From Mrakia gelida (lineage: Eukaryota; Basidiomycota; Tremellomycetes; Cystofilobasidiales; Mrakiaceae): a stretch of DNA of 64,000 bases. The notes beneath the pieces are model-generated. The model had not been told where the DNA came from, did not search any database, and worked only from the letters and a program-made list of their open reading frames with translations. The stretch spans positions 558,001 to 622,000 of the forward strand of contig BRON01000011.1 in assembly GCA_024345305.1 (NCBI GenBank). Direction: 5' to 3'. Both the position numbers and the translations under genes were made by a program. The stretch's first letter is position 1. Each line of letters begins with the position of its first letter. Of this stretch, positions 1 through 10,469 are shown piece after piece.

Positions 1-918
1 AGCTCCGAGTCGAGCTCACGTCTCAAAGCTCAACTTGATCGAGGTCGAGCGCTCTGCTTCTTCGCTGAGACAAGAAATATGTACACACCGATCCTCGACA
101 GGTAACAGATCGACTGCTATAGCCTCAGCTTTCGGATACCTACCAGGAACACGCAGGGAAGATAAGATCAGCATTGGAGTCTCGTCCGAGCTCGCACCTC
201 CGCTCGTCTCTCCTTCCCTCCTCCCTCCCGCCCGTTCCCTTCCTCCGGCACTTCTCCCAGCCATCTGAAAGCCTCGTACTCACTTGATAGCCATCGCAAT
301 CAACCACAGTGCCTTCCTCCCAGCACCCACATCGAGCATCCTCGCTCCAGGCCGACACATCAACGTCTTGATGATGCCTTCTGCTGCTGGAGGGACGAGG
401 TTGTACGTAGCCTGTTTCCAGCGGTCCCAAGCTTCTTCGACTTCGGAGTGGACGTGGTCGACTGGTCGCCAGCTGTGGGTAGCGGAGAGAGGGTGAAAGA
501 AAGTCGGGAAGAGAGGAGGACGAAACAGAAAGGAAGGAAGGAAGAACGAGAGGTGAGCGGTCCGACCTTTCTCCCTCTCCCTTTCCCTCCCTTCGTTCGT
601 CCCCTTCGGGCTTGAGTAGAGGGTGAGAACTTACTACGAGTCATCCTCAGCAAGATAAGTATGACCTGAGCAAAACAAGAGCCGAGATCAGGATCGAGAA
701 GAGCTTCGAGAGTGATGCATGAGACGAGCAGAGGAAGGAGGGAAGAAAACGAGCTTACCTCCGCGAATCGAGAACCAAAGAGCCTGAGCGGACGGTGTGA
801 AGGAGACCGTAGAAGCAGCGTCTGAGTCCTCGTAGTCTTCTTCGTCGCCGTCGTCTTCTGCTGGGGTAGGATGGTCTTGAGGAGGGGTGGAAGAGGAAGC
901 GTAGGAGGGGGAGGGCAT
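1..918 (-). CDS. SAM-dependent methyltransferase-like protein (3' end beyond window)
   Basis: Spliced minus-strand model with exons 918-759, 665-635, 472-284 and 139-20. The donor GTGAGC at 19-14 shows that the gene continues past the left edge. All junctions keep frame (500 nt seen, ending in phase 2). The N-terminus is Ser/Pro-rich and acidic. It is followed by a segment with LAEDDSYWRPVDHVH and then MLDVGAG, which matches motif I (D-x-G-x-G) of class I SAM-dependent methyltransferases. About 20 residues later comes a hydrophobic strand ending in AIAVDL, like the motif II acidic residue. Fungal LaeA/UMTA-type enzymes have this layout, but the substrate-binding half is not visible, so the substrate is unknown. 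The 31-nt second exon is short but supported on both sides. The start at 918 is the first in-frame Met before a stop-rich region. Confidence 0.6.
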
Positions 919-1578
919 GATGACCGTTTGGGGAGAGGAGAGGGAAGGAACCCCGTCCGACCGTTCCAAGAACATTCGGTCGAAAGAGGGTGAGGTTCTC
1001 CGCTCTTTGGGACGAGATCTTTGACGGGCGTGGATATTTGTACAAGGACCCAGAAGAAATGTGGACGAGCAGCAGGTTTTTGTCCAGATCTGAGCGAGAA
1101 GGAAGCAAAACTGAGAGGGAAGGAGGGCTGCCAAACGCGACGATCTCTTTTTCGCCGACAATCTTATTGTCGACCGAGCTGAAAGATCAAGACATAGGTG
1201 AGCAGCGAGGTTTGCTTCCGATCTCGATATACAGAACAAGAAACAGGTCTTCTCTGAAAGTGTAACGAACAGAAGAACGCGAGGGAAGAGAACGATTCGA
1301 CTCGACTCAACTCGTCGCGAGACGACGTGCTTGCTCGCTCGCTCGTTTGCAAGGCAGTGGTCTAGTAGCAAAGCAAAATGATCAGATAAGGAACATCGAA
1401 GTGAGAAATATAAAGCTGGGGCGAGGGACACGAGCTGGACAAAAAGCAGACCGACCGAGACGCGAAGCCTTTGCGTCCGAGGCTCGAAAACGCGACGCGT
1501 CTCTATCGTCGCTTCTTCGACCGGCTCATCATCCGACCAACCTCCCCTCCCGCCAAACCCCCACAACGGACCGGAAAG

Positions 1579-1757
1579 AGAGCTTCAGGCATCACTTTAT
1601 AGAAACCTCCCGTAGACATCGAGGAAGCTCCTTCAAACGGACGACTTTGAGAACTTCTCGCATCGCCTCGAACCTCCCCGAGGGGAGGAAGTCGAGTGAG
1701 CCAACGCGTTCGGTCCTCGAAGAGAGAGGGGAGGGAACGTGGAGGGTAGATGCTTTG
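1579..1757. repeat. Direct repeat copy 1, foldable core
   Basis: This block is repeated about 874 bp downstream (2453-2628). The first 38 bp are identical in both copies, followed by interleaved conserved and variable parts. At 1667-1696 it can form a hairpin: outer stem CTCGA/TCGAG and an inner stem CCTCCC/GGGAGG with loop CGAG. It also contains GAGAACTTCTC and the palindrome AACGCGTT. Function is unknown; a structured RNA or a duplicated regulatory block are both possible. Confidence 0.75.
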
Positions 1758-2207
1758 TGTGTGTGAGAGAGGGGATGCGATGGGAGGGAGGGGGAGGATG
1801 GGGAAGAGGGAGGAAGGAGAGAGAAAAGGGAGAAGGGAAAGCGAGCGTCGAACCGACCTGCCCTCTATCACGCCTCCCACAAGTCAACGACTATCGAGGA
1901 CTTGAGAGAGGGATTAAGGAAGAGCAGGAAGGGTCAAGGTCCGGGGAGGAAGGAGGGAGAAGGAGGAAGGGCAGGAGAAGAAGAAGGGAGGAAGGGGAGA
2001 GAGAGGAGAGGAAACGAAAAGGTGCGAACCCCCCACCGATCCTGCCTCACCTCATCCCCTTCAAGCAATCACGGTGGTGTTGCTCAGAGAGGACGAACCG
2101 AAAGGCAGGAAAACAAACTGGGGAGCCCAGCACCAGCCCCAGCGTCGAGCCGAAAAGAAGGGAGGTGGGGGGTGAGGGAGGACGAGAAAGGGACGTCCAA
2201 AAAACGA

Positions 2208-2282
2208 CTTGCTCCATGAAGTTTGCAAAGTTAAGGCTCACTCGGAAAGCGTTCTTTAACCGGACGAAGTAGATGGAGCAAG
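2208..2282. repeat. 10-bp perfect inverted repeat enclosing 55 nt
   Basis: CTTGCTCCAT at 2208-2217 is the exact reverse complement of ATGGAGCAAG at 2273-2282. The loop contains a further short pair, GTTAA and TTAAC, at 2230 and 2256 approximately. It lies between the two direct repeat copies. It could be an RNA hairpin or a cruciform; it does not match a tRNA cloverleaf. Confidence 0.55.
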
Positions 2283-2452
2283 AAGGGTCTTGAACGTCGC
2301 CGCGGGGAGAGGGGGGGGGGGGACACGCGTTCGCTCGGGTCATGAACACGTCGTCGCGTTCGAGCGAACGAAACGACCTGTCTCTTTGCCTTCGCGAACG
2401 CCTCAAACCCCCTTCCCACCCACCCCCAACAGACACATCGATGAAGCAAGAA

Positions 2453-2628
2453 AGAGCTTCAGGCATCACTTTATAGAAACCTCCCGTAGAGGTTTTGGGG
2501 GAAGCTCCTTCAAACGGACGACTTTGAGAAGTTCTCGCATCGCCTCGAACCCCGAAGGGAAATCGAGTGAGCCAACGCGTTCGAACCTCTGAGGGGGAGG
2601 AGGGAACGGGAAGGGTAGATGCTGTGCG
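2453..2628. repeat. Direct repeat copy 2, foldable core
   Basis: Second copy of the 1579-1757 block. Its hairpin at 2544-2567 keeps the same outer stem CTCGA/TCGAG, but the inner stem is shortened to CCC/GGG with loop CGAA. Both arms of the inner stem changed length together, which is the pattern expected if pairing is selected. The palindrome AACGCGTT is kept. Other differences are 3- or 6-nt indels. Confidence 0.75.
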
Positions 2629-2879
2629 ACGAGGGGGAGACGATGGGGGTGGGGAGCGAAGAGAGAGAGAGAAAGAGGGAAGAGAGGGGGGGGGGGGGGA
2701 TGGGGAGAAGAAGAGAGGGAAGAAGGAGATGGGGAGAGGAGGAGGGAAGAGAGAGAGGAATGAGAGCCTTTCGGAGCGAGCAGGGTCGAGTGTAGGGGCA
2801 TAAAGATCTGCAAATACAAGTGGGGGGGAGGGACGAAGACCAAAGCCCAACCGACGACGGAAAAGGGGGAGGGCGAAGC

Positions 2880-4078
2880 TCACTTCGCAGGAGCAGCGCC
2901 TTCTTCTCCAGGCTGGTCGGGGAGGACTTTGGGTGGTGGAGGTGGGTGGGAAGGGATGGGGAGTCAGTTTGGGGGAGGGAAAGGTGGGGCGGAAGGGAGG
3001 GGAAGAGGTCGACGTCGAAGGAAAGACCCGGCGACGGAGAGGTAGTCGAGGTAGGGGTGGGTGCTTGACTCACAAAGAAGCATAGCTATAGGAATCACGG
3101 CGTACATCCAGTACTTCTGGATCAGACTGTGAAGGTGGAAGAAGGGCAGGGAGAGAGGGTTAGGACGAGAGGGAAGGAGAGGCGAGTGGGGAGATGGACG
3201 ACGGGGACGAACGATTTTTCAACCTCTGGGACGACGACTCGACCTGTTGTTGGGTCTAGGGGTGGAGGTGCTGAGAGAATGGGACTGAAAACAGGCGAGA
3301 CCGAGCGAAGAAGAGCAAACGAAGTCAGCGAGCAGCTCGAGAGGAGGGAACGAGCCCGTCGTCGAAGGTGAAGGAACGAAGGAGGAGATTGAAGACTCAC
3401 GACTGAGTCGACTCTGAGCCCTTGAGCCTGAGGGTGGTGTTGAACCCTTCAGTCGCGGTGAGTCTCGAGTCCACGGTGGAGAGAGGAGGAGGGCAAGATC
3501 CGTCTCTTGGGATGTTGTAGATTCCGTACGAGAGGTGGAAGGGAGTTTGGGAGGAGGAAGGGAAGTGAAGGGTGAGGAGATCTTGTCGAGAAGAGGAGGG
3601 CAGAAGAAGTTGGCACTGAGAGCGAGAGAGGGCAGGGAGGGAGTAGGGAGTCAGCAGGAGGTTGAGAAGAGCTTGGAGGTGGAGCTGTAGAGCTCATGAT
3701 CCGAGAGAGAGGACGTCGAAGGAACGAAGGAAGGAAGGGAGATGAACTGACGGCTTTGACGGTTGTGAAAGCCCACTCGCTCTCTCCCTCTCCATCTACC
3801 TGGAGGGCGATTTGATACCACTCGTCTCTTGATGCATCTATGACGCCCAAGTCGTCCTTCAGAATCTCCAGTGAAGACGTAGGGAGCGAAGAGGCGAGTC
3901 CTTCAGAAGAGAGGGGAGAGTCCAGTCGAACCTTCAGCCGAGGAGTGAACGAAGGAGCAGACGAAGAGGAGAAGGGGAGGATTCGATGGTGGATAGTGAC
4001 GATTTGGTGGGTAGCCTCCTCAGCCGACGCTATCGAGGGGACGAGAAGGGAAGAGAGAAGAAGAGGGAGGAAGATCAT
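2880..4078 (-). CDS. EMC10: ER membrane protein complex subunit 10
   Basis: Exons 4078-3752, 3615-3401, 3126-3074 and 2926-2880; 213 aa, all in frame. Residues 1 to about 19 (MIFLPLLLSSLLVPSIASA) form a signal peptide, which is why I start at 4078 and not at the upstream in-frame ATG at 4195. The lumenal domain has the family features: a WYQIALQV strand, the junction TTVKA-CQLLLP (EMC10 proteins carry a similar SVKAC segment) and HLSYGIYNIPRDGSCP. A single transmembrane helix follows near residues 184-200 (SLIQKYWMYAVIPIAML), then a short tail. EMC10 is a lumen-facing subunit of the complex that inserts tail-anchored and multipass proteins into the ER membrane. The last exon ends GCG AAG TGA, where the stop overlaps a donor-like GTGAGC; reading it as a stop fits the short C-tail of the family. 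Confidence 0.88.
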
Positions 4079-4203
4079 GGGGAGGGGGGAGATGGGAGAG
4101 AGGAGGAAACCTGCGACGTCGAGCTGGCGCGTTTCGTTTCGAGCTTCAGAGAGGAGGGCAAAGGGGCTGGCTCGTCCGTGAGCCATCTCCCCCATCGACC
4201 ACC
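4079..4203. promoter_or_regulatory. Short shared promoter region, EMC10 / ATG12
   Basis: Only 125 bp separate the divergent start codons of EMC10 (minus) and ATG12 (plus), so both promoters and 5' leaders must share or overlap here. I see no clear TATA box or factor site. If EMC10 begins at the upstream ATG at 4195, the gap shrinks to 8 bp, another reason to prefer 4078. Confidence 0.5.
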
Positions 4204-5467
4204 ATGACCTCCTTCCCTAATATGAGCCAGAGGTCCCTCCTCTCCCCTTCACCAACACCTTGGGCAGGTCCATCTTCATCAGCAACACCCGTTCCAGGAG
4301 CTCACGCGGGAGGACCAGATTCAGGACCTGGTCGACTCGCTTTGGAGGAGTACAAGAAGAGGGACGGGAGCAAAGGTACGAGATAGTCTCTCTCGTGGAT
4401 AGGCACAGCGCGTAGAGAAGCTCTAGGATGAGCTGAGCGAAACTGAAGTATAGAGAGCTGACCTCGTTTCTTCGCTATCAACATCGCTCGCTCCTTCCTC
4501 GCCTCCTCCACTTCTCCCTTCGATCTCCCATCACCTTTCTCCACCTCCCTCTTCTCGACTCGACTCATCTCTTCCCTAGTCGTTGTTCGGTTCAAATCCG
4601 TCGGATCAGCACCAGTGATGAAGCAGAACTTCTACAAGATCACAGGGAGCAATCGATTTCAGGTGAGCTCGACCTTCCTTCCCTCTCCCTCTCGCCTGAG
4701 CCAGGGAGCGCTTCGATACGCGCGAAGCAGCTCGTCCGAGATGGAGAACGGGAGTTTGCTCGCTCGGAGATGAGGTCTGTGTTATCCGAGAGCTGCAGGG
4801 GGAGGACGGAAGCTCAGATGGAGGGAACGCAGCGAAGGAACCGAGCTCAACACGGTCGACTCCGCCTCGCCTCTCCCTTCTCCCGCCCACACCTTCCACT
4901 CTGCTCGAATCTCGAGATCAGTATGCTGACCTCTACCTTCTCTCTTACACTTTCAGGCCGTCATCCAATTTCTGCGGAAAGAACTCAACTGGAAACCCAA
5001 CGACCCGCTCGTGAGCTCCCTCCTCTCTCCCTCCTCCCTCCCCTCGCCTTCTTCGCTTCACTGACCCGTCCTCGTCTTCTTTTATCGCTCCCAGTTCACC
5101 TACATCAACTCCTCTTTCTCACCAGCACCAGACGACACCGTTTCCAACCTCTTCAAGGTCAGTCTCAGCCTTGATCTCCTCGTCGCGATCTCGTATGACC
5201 TCGACGTGCTCGCTGACCTTCTCTCCGATCCCCCTCGCCTTCTGCCCTCGTTGCACAGTGCTTCTCAACAGAAGGCCACCTCATCGTTAACTACAGGTTC
5301 GTTCTCCCTTCCTCCTCTCCTCGTCTACTCCTCTCCTCGCGTCCCCCCACACAGGCCGTCGACTCCTCGCCTCCCTTTGCCTCCTTGCTTCTTTCCCTCC
5401 GAGCTGACCTTTGTTCTTTCTTCTCGTTTTCTGTGTGCCGTACAGCACCACCCAAGCATGGGGCTAG
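4204..5467 (+). CDS. ATG12: Ubiquitin-like autophagy protein ATG12
   Basis: Six exons: 4204-4375, 4580-4662, 4957-5010, 5095-5157, 5259-5296 and 5446-5467; 143 aa. The ubiquitin-like fold is complete: VVVRFKSVGSAPVMKQ, KITGSNRFQAVIQFLRKEL, FTYINSSFSPAPDDTVSNL, CFSTEGHLIVNY and the terminal STTQAWG. The protein ends exactly at the C-terminal glycine, the residue that ATG7 activates and ATG10 transfers to ATG5, so no maturation cleavage is needed. The ATG12-ATG5 conjugate with ATG16 acts as the E3 for ATG8 lipidation at the phagophore. Residues 1 to about 60 are a Ser/Pro-rich, presumably disordered extension, as in other fungal ATG12 proteins. The last coding exon is only 22 nt and carries the essential glycine. 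Confidence 0.95.
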
Positions 5468-5829
5468 CCCCCGTTCTGTTCTCCCCCAGTGCTCTCTTCG
5501 TTCTTTCGGCACCATCGCAGCTGTTCTACGCGTCAGCGAGGTCGAGATGTCACCGTGCTCGCTCTCCTCGCTCCTTCATACCTCGTTTCTCTCTATACCC
5601 TCTCGTTTGTCGGTTTCTCTACTCTATATATGTCCACCGTCGTCTTGATGTCCCCCAAGTGAAGGAATAAACAAGGAAAAAAGGTGACGATCTTTCTGCT
5701 CGCGTGCGTCCAAGCATCGCAGCCTCTCCCTCCCTACTTCCGTTCCGGACCCCGTCTCACCTCTCTCACTCTCCCAACCCTCACGACCCCCTTTTCTCCC
5801 CTCTCTCTTCTCTTCTCTCGGACCCGAGC
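5468..5829. other. Intergenic, ATG12 3' end to PLD-like gene
   Basis: 362 bp of CT-rich sequence with ATG12 3' UTR and the upstream region of the next gene. An in-frame ATG at 5704 would add 42 residues to the PLD-like protein, but the added residues are low complexity. I see no other gene. Confidence 0.5.
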
Positions 5830-8800
5830 ATGGTCCTCACCACCCCCTCCCCTCGAACTCTCGCTCTCACCCAACCCGCTTCCTCCTCCTCCTCCTCCTC
5901 CTCACCCAACTTCCTCTCTCCCCCTGCTCCCCCCTCAGCTCACCCGCTCAAGCACTCCCGTTCCCTCACCTCCCTCCTCGCCTCCTCCCCCTCTTCAACC
6001 TCCCCCGCCTCCATCCGCTCCTCTCGCCACTACCTACCCAAACCCAACCTCTTCAGCCGGCTATGGGTCCGATTCGTGAGCGATGGAGGGACGGGGGTGG
6101 AGAGGAAGAGGGGGGAACGGACGGAGGAGGAGAAGAGGAAGGAGAGGGAGTTGGTGAAGAAGAGTGGGGATTGGGAAGGCTTGGAGAGGGAGCCTAGTGA
6201 GCTGTTTCTGGATGTGAGTAAAAGGAGATGTAGCTGGGGAGGGAGGGGGGGAGCAGGGAGGGATGGGAGGGCAAGGGAGGGAGAAGGGAGAGGTGACCTT
6301 GGCGGAGTTGAGAGAGAGAGAGAGAGGAGGGAAGCTTTTGAGAGCAGGCCCTTTGCTTAAAGAGCTGCTTGTTCCATGCTGTAGAGGCAGTAGGAGGTCT
6401 TTGGGGGTCCCTCGAGGAGACAGCAGCTCTCGAGTTCCCCTCGTACGAGCAGAGACAGAAGAGGGAGGAAGCGAGAAGAGGTCAGCTTCAGCTCGGCCTC
6501 CCCGGCTCGCCGAGTTCGCACTTCTTTCCTCTCTTCGCCTCTCCGTGCAGCTCAGCTCGAACTTTCAGAGACGCTCGTGTATCTGGGGAGGTAGAGCCCG
6601 CGATGAGTGGGTCTCGTGAGCGAGCGGGAGGAACAGGACAGCTCCTGGGATGACAAGGAAAGAGGGAGGAGGCAGCGCCTCTCTCTCTCCTTCTCGATTT
6701 GGACTGAACTCCCTCTCCTCTCCCGTCAGCCTGGTCTGCGATTCACACCTTGTTCTCGATGGCCCTCCCTAGAACGAACGACGAGGCTTACTTTGGTTCT
6801 TCTACCCTCTGGTTGCGATAGATCTACGGTTCGGTTCTGCAAACTCTGAATCATGAGCCGAGGTCGGCTCTGGTCTCACCTTCGCTGCTCGGGTCGACGG
6901 GGACGCTACCTCTTACCATCATTTCTCTGTGAGTTGGAGCTCGACTCGTTGGAGAGAGGCTGATGGAAAGCTGATCGCTCGAGCTGACGTTGTGTTGGTG
7001 GTGCAGAATCCCCGACATCATGGCTCATTACGCGACGTGCATCAAGAACGCGAAGCATGAGGTTTTGCTGTGAGTTCTTCGCCCTTCATCTCGATCTTCC
7101 AGCTCTCGTCGAGTGGAGCTGACTGCTCTGTTGTGTGTGGATACAGGTTCACCAACTACTGGCAGCCGTCAGACAGTCAAAAGACGATCAGCGACGCTCT
7201 TCGCGAGCTCAGCAAACGCGTCGGTCGAGAGGGAGGGAAGAAGATCGTCGTGAAGCTCGTGTATGATCGAGGTACTTTCCAGCAGGTCAGTTCGAGTCCC
7301 TGCTATCCATATATCCCCTCTGCAGAGCTCGCATGCTGACGAATCGTTCCTCGTTTCCGTTCTGCAGCTCATCCAAAACCACTCTCCCGTCGCTCCCGAG
7401 CTCTGGTCCGCCATCGACCTCCCAACAGCCGACGAGATCCCTCACCTCGAGATGCAGGTCGTCAACTATCATCGACCTCTCGTCGGTACCTTCCATTCCA
7501 AGTTCCTCGTGATAGATCGAGAGATCGGTCTCCTCAACTCCAACAACATCCAAGGTTCGTTTCGTTCGACTTCGCGTTTTCGTGCTCTCCTTCATTCTCA
7601 CGCCCATCTCTTTTCCTCACAGATCGACCGAACCTCGAAATGATGATGCACCTCGAAGGTCCCATTGTCCAATCCCTCTACGACACCGCTCTCATCTCCT
7701 TCGCCAACCCGATGATCCCTACCCTTCCTCTCCTCGCCGTCCCTCCTCCGCCGGAAACCCTCGCAGGATTCGGATTCCAGGACTCCAACCCGTGGCTCAA
7801 GGAGGTTCCTCTCTCTGGAGCTGCCGAAGCGACGCGTCGTTTGCTCGAGTCGCAACGGCTTGGGAAGCAGACGGAGGCGAAGAAGGCTGGGAGGATGAAG
7901 GATCTGGTTCGAGCGATCATCGAGAAGGAGGCGGAGACGCCTGTGGTGCCAAGGCAGCAGAGCTGGTTTGGAGAGGTTGGGGAAGGGTTGGAGGCCAGGT
8001 TGGAGGGGATCTTGGCTGGTGTGGGTGGGGAGAAGAGTCCTTCGACGAGTCGGTCGAACAGCAGAGGTCCGAGTCGGCGGCAGAGCGTAGATGGTGAGTC
8101 GTTTTGTCTTCGACGCGGCCGAGCTCCCTCCTTCTCGAGTCTGACCTTGATCGTTCCCTTCCTCCTAACAGTCGTCCACGTCCACGCCAACGATCCTCCT
8201 CATCACCTTCCTCCAAAACACGCCTTCACCTCTCCCAGCACCTCCTCCGCTCCTCAAGCCGCCGCCGTCCCTTCCTCCCCGACTCGAGGCGCTCCCTCCG
8301 TCACCTCCTCCAACGCCATCCAAACTCCCCTCCACACCCCTCCCGAGTCCCCAACCCTCGGCGGAAACCGAGTCTTCGCCTCCTCTCCCGACCCTCTGGA
8401 CGACCGCAACCCTCATCTCAAGGACGACACTCAAGCGACGACTGTGGTCGAGGATCCGGACGATCTCAGCGAGGACGACAGCGAGAGGGTTCGAGGATCG
8501 TCAGAGAAGACCAAGAGGATTACCATCTCGGAGCCTCCTATACCTGAGGAGGTGCTCGGAAGGTTGGCTAAGATGACGAAGAGACTCAGTGAGTTCGAAA
8601 CTCTCGTCGCGTTCGAGGTTGAGTCTCGGATCCTGACTTTGACTTCGACTTCCCCTCCTCGCAGACGCTGGAGTCCTCTCTGAACCTTTACCGACCGTCG
8701 ACGACTCGGATGCGATCGATCAGTTCATGCCTCACATGCTTCACGCTCCTCACAAGCCCTTCCCTATGGTGCTCGTGAATCGGAAACCTCGAGGAGTGAG

Positions 8801-10064
8801 TTTCGTCTCGTCTTCCGTTCCTCGTCCCTCTTCGTTCGAGCATCTGACCCCTCCTCAACGTTCTCGTTCGTTCTCAGATGCCTGGTCACCAGGATCTTCG
8901 AAACCCTCAGAACGCTGCTTGGCTCGCTGGTTTCAAGTTCGCGAAGAAGCGGATCTTCATGTGAGTGGACGAGCCAACAGACGCGTCGAGCTTTCGAGCT
9001 TCGAGTTCTTTGTCTCTCGCTGACCTTCTTCGTGCTTTCCTTCGATCAGCCAAACGCCCACATGGAACGCTCGACCCGCTGTAGATGCTGCTATCGATGC
9101 CTGCAAGCGAGGAGTGGAGGTCATACTCTACCTCGGACTCGGTGAGTCCGACTTCGCGCTCGCTCAATGTGCGTCTCGTTCGACGCGTCGACTGACCGCT
9201 TTCGTTCGCCTTCGCTCGCTCAGGATTCAACGACAAAGGAGAGTCGATACCTTTCCAAGGAGGAACCAACGAGGAGGTCGTCGTTCGGATGTTCAAGACG
9301 CTGAGAAAGTGTGGGAAGGAGAACTTCTTGAAGTGCTACTGGTTCGTCTCGTTCTCCTCCTTCTCTCGCTTTTTCCTGCATCCCCCATCGAACTTCGACT
9401 GACGTCCCTATTCTCGACTTCTAGGTACGTCGGAAAAGACCAGAGTCGACCTCTCAACGCAGTGAGTCCTCTCTCCTCTCTTCGTCCTCGCGTCCGTTTT
9501 CCTCGAACTGACTCGTTCTCTCCCTCTCTTCCCTCAGGCCATCAAACAGCGAAACTGTCACGTCAAGCTCGCCATCTTCGACGACTGCGTCGGAATGGCT
9601 GGAAATGGAAACCAGGACACTCAGTCTTGGTATCACTCGCAGGAGGTCAGTTCATCTCTCTCTTCATCTCTCTCGTTTGTTCGTTCCTCGACGCTGACTC
9701 TGATGTTCCGTTTTCCACGCAGGTCAACGTCCTTCTCGACTCTCGGCAAGTCTGCGAGGACTGGATCAATGGTCTGCATCATAACCAAAACACTCACATC
9801 TACGGGCAGTGAGTTCTCGACTCTCTTGCTTCGATTCCTTCGACGCGACCTCGAGTGGGTTCGCAGACGTCGAGCTGACGACCTCTTCTCTCTTCCCTTC
9901 TCTTCTCTTCTCGCAGGATCGACACCGATGGAATCTGGCGAGATCCCACTGGGGCTACCGTCGCTGTTCTGGATCGGAAGAAGGAGGAGGCGAGGTTGGC
10001 TTTGGAGAGGAACGAGGCGAGGGCAGCGCGTCTGGCCTCGTCGTCGTCGGAGACGAAGGTCTAG
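5830..10064 (+). CDS. Phospholipase D-like protein with two HKD motifs
   Basis: About 18 exons; my model gives 903 aa in frame. Exons: 5830-6196, 6385-6480, 6551-6590, 6730-6751, 6822-6928, 7007-7069, 7147-7285, 7368-7554, 7623-8093, 8172-8588, 8665-8795, 8878-8960, 9050-9141, 9224-9341, 9425-9461, 9538-9645, 9723-9808, 9917-10064. Exons 1 to 5 are the least certain (donors GTAGAG and GTTCTC are weak). Two catalytic HKD motifs are visible: HSKFLVID near residue 321 and HVKLAIFD near residue 798, the second followed by GNGNQD. This is the bilobed phospholipase D/phosphatidyltransferase fold, with histidine nucleophiles on phosphodiester bonds. A Ser/Pro-rich acidic insert (exons 9 and 10) separates the lobes. 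I see no PX, PH or C2 domain and no transmembrane helix, so it is not a Spo14-type PLD or a cardiolipin synthase; substrate unknown. Confidence 0.85.
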
Positions 10065-10469
10065 ATTGAGCTTCTATGAACTTTCTAGCTGTTATCTCGA
10101 TTTCATCTCCTTCTCATCATCTCGTTCATCTCGTCCTCGTTTTTCCGTGTACTCCTTCTCTCCCACACACCTTCTTTCGCGTTTACTTCTCGTCTGCATC
10201 TGCTCCTGCTCGTTTAGCTTCATTTACCCCCTCGTCTCAACACCTACGTTTCACGATTATCATTCTTCTATCGCGTATCCATGATGGGAGCGCTATGGAA
10301 CAACCGCGAGTGAATTCTCCCGCTTGACGACCCTCACAAAGGCCGTGGAATATGGGAGCTCCTTCGCTGACCTTCAACTAGCTCGAACTTCCACTCGCTC
10401 CCACCCTTCCTTCCTGCCCTCCCCCTTCTCCAAAGCGGCCACCTCTGCCCTCCTCACTCTTCATTCGAC
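10065..10469. other. Intergenic, PLD-like 3' end to F-box-like gene
   Basis: 405 bp, T-rich then C-rich, with the 3' UTR of the PLD-like gene and the upstream region of the F-box-like gene. No gene or repeat seen. An ATG at 10324 opens a different frame that is a shadow of the next gene. Confidence 0.5.

Larger units (their letters stand above)
919..2879. other. Long intergenic region with duplicated block and purine tracts
   Basis: Nearly 2 kb lie between the stop of the EMC10 gene and the start of the methyltransferase-like gene, both on the minus strand. This is far longer than the other gaps in the window. I found no spliced gene here: the open frames on both strands are low-complexity purine or pyrimidine translations without domain-like sequence. 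It holds two copies of a roughly 180 bp repeat, a 10-bp inverted repeat and long G runs near 2311-2322 and 2688-2700, described separately. It could contain the methyltransferase promoter, an unrecognised RNA gene or both. Confidence 0.6.

Noticed and set aside
1579..1620. Resemblance of the repeat start (CTTCAGGCATCACTTTATAG) to U3 snoRNA box A
   Set aside because: U3 box A must pair with the invariant 5' end of 18S rRNA and normally reads CAGGATCA; here an extra base gives CAGGCATCA. No box B, C or D follows at the right spacing.
1650..1700. tRNA-like GGTTCGAGGC on the minus strand of the repeats
   Set aside because: Looks like a B box, but no A box at tRNA spacing, no acceptor stem and no cloverleaf.
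1579..2628. Direct repeats as LTRs of a retrotransposon
   Set aside because: No TG...CA ends, no target-site duplication and no gag, protease, RT or integrase sequence between them; spacing is only 0.7 kb.
688..2883. Long minus-strand open frames of 292 and 278 residues
   Set aside because: They overlap the spliced methyltransferase and EMC10 exons in other frames, are Ser/Pro/Leu low complexity and have no family features.
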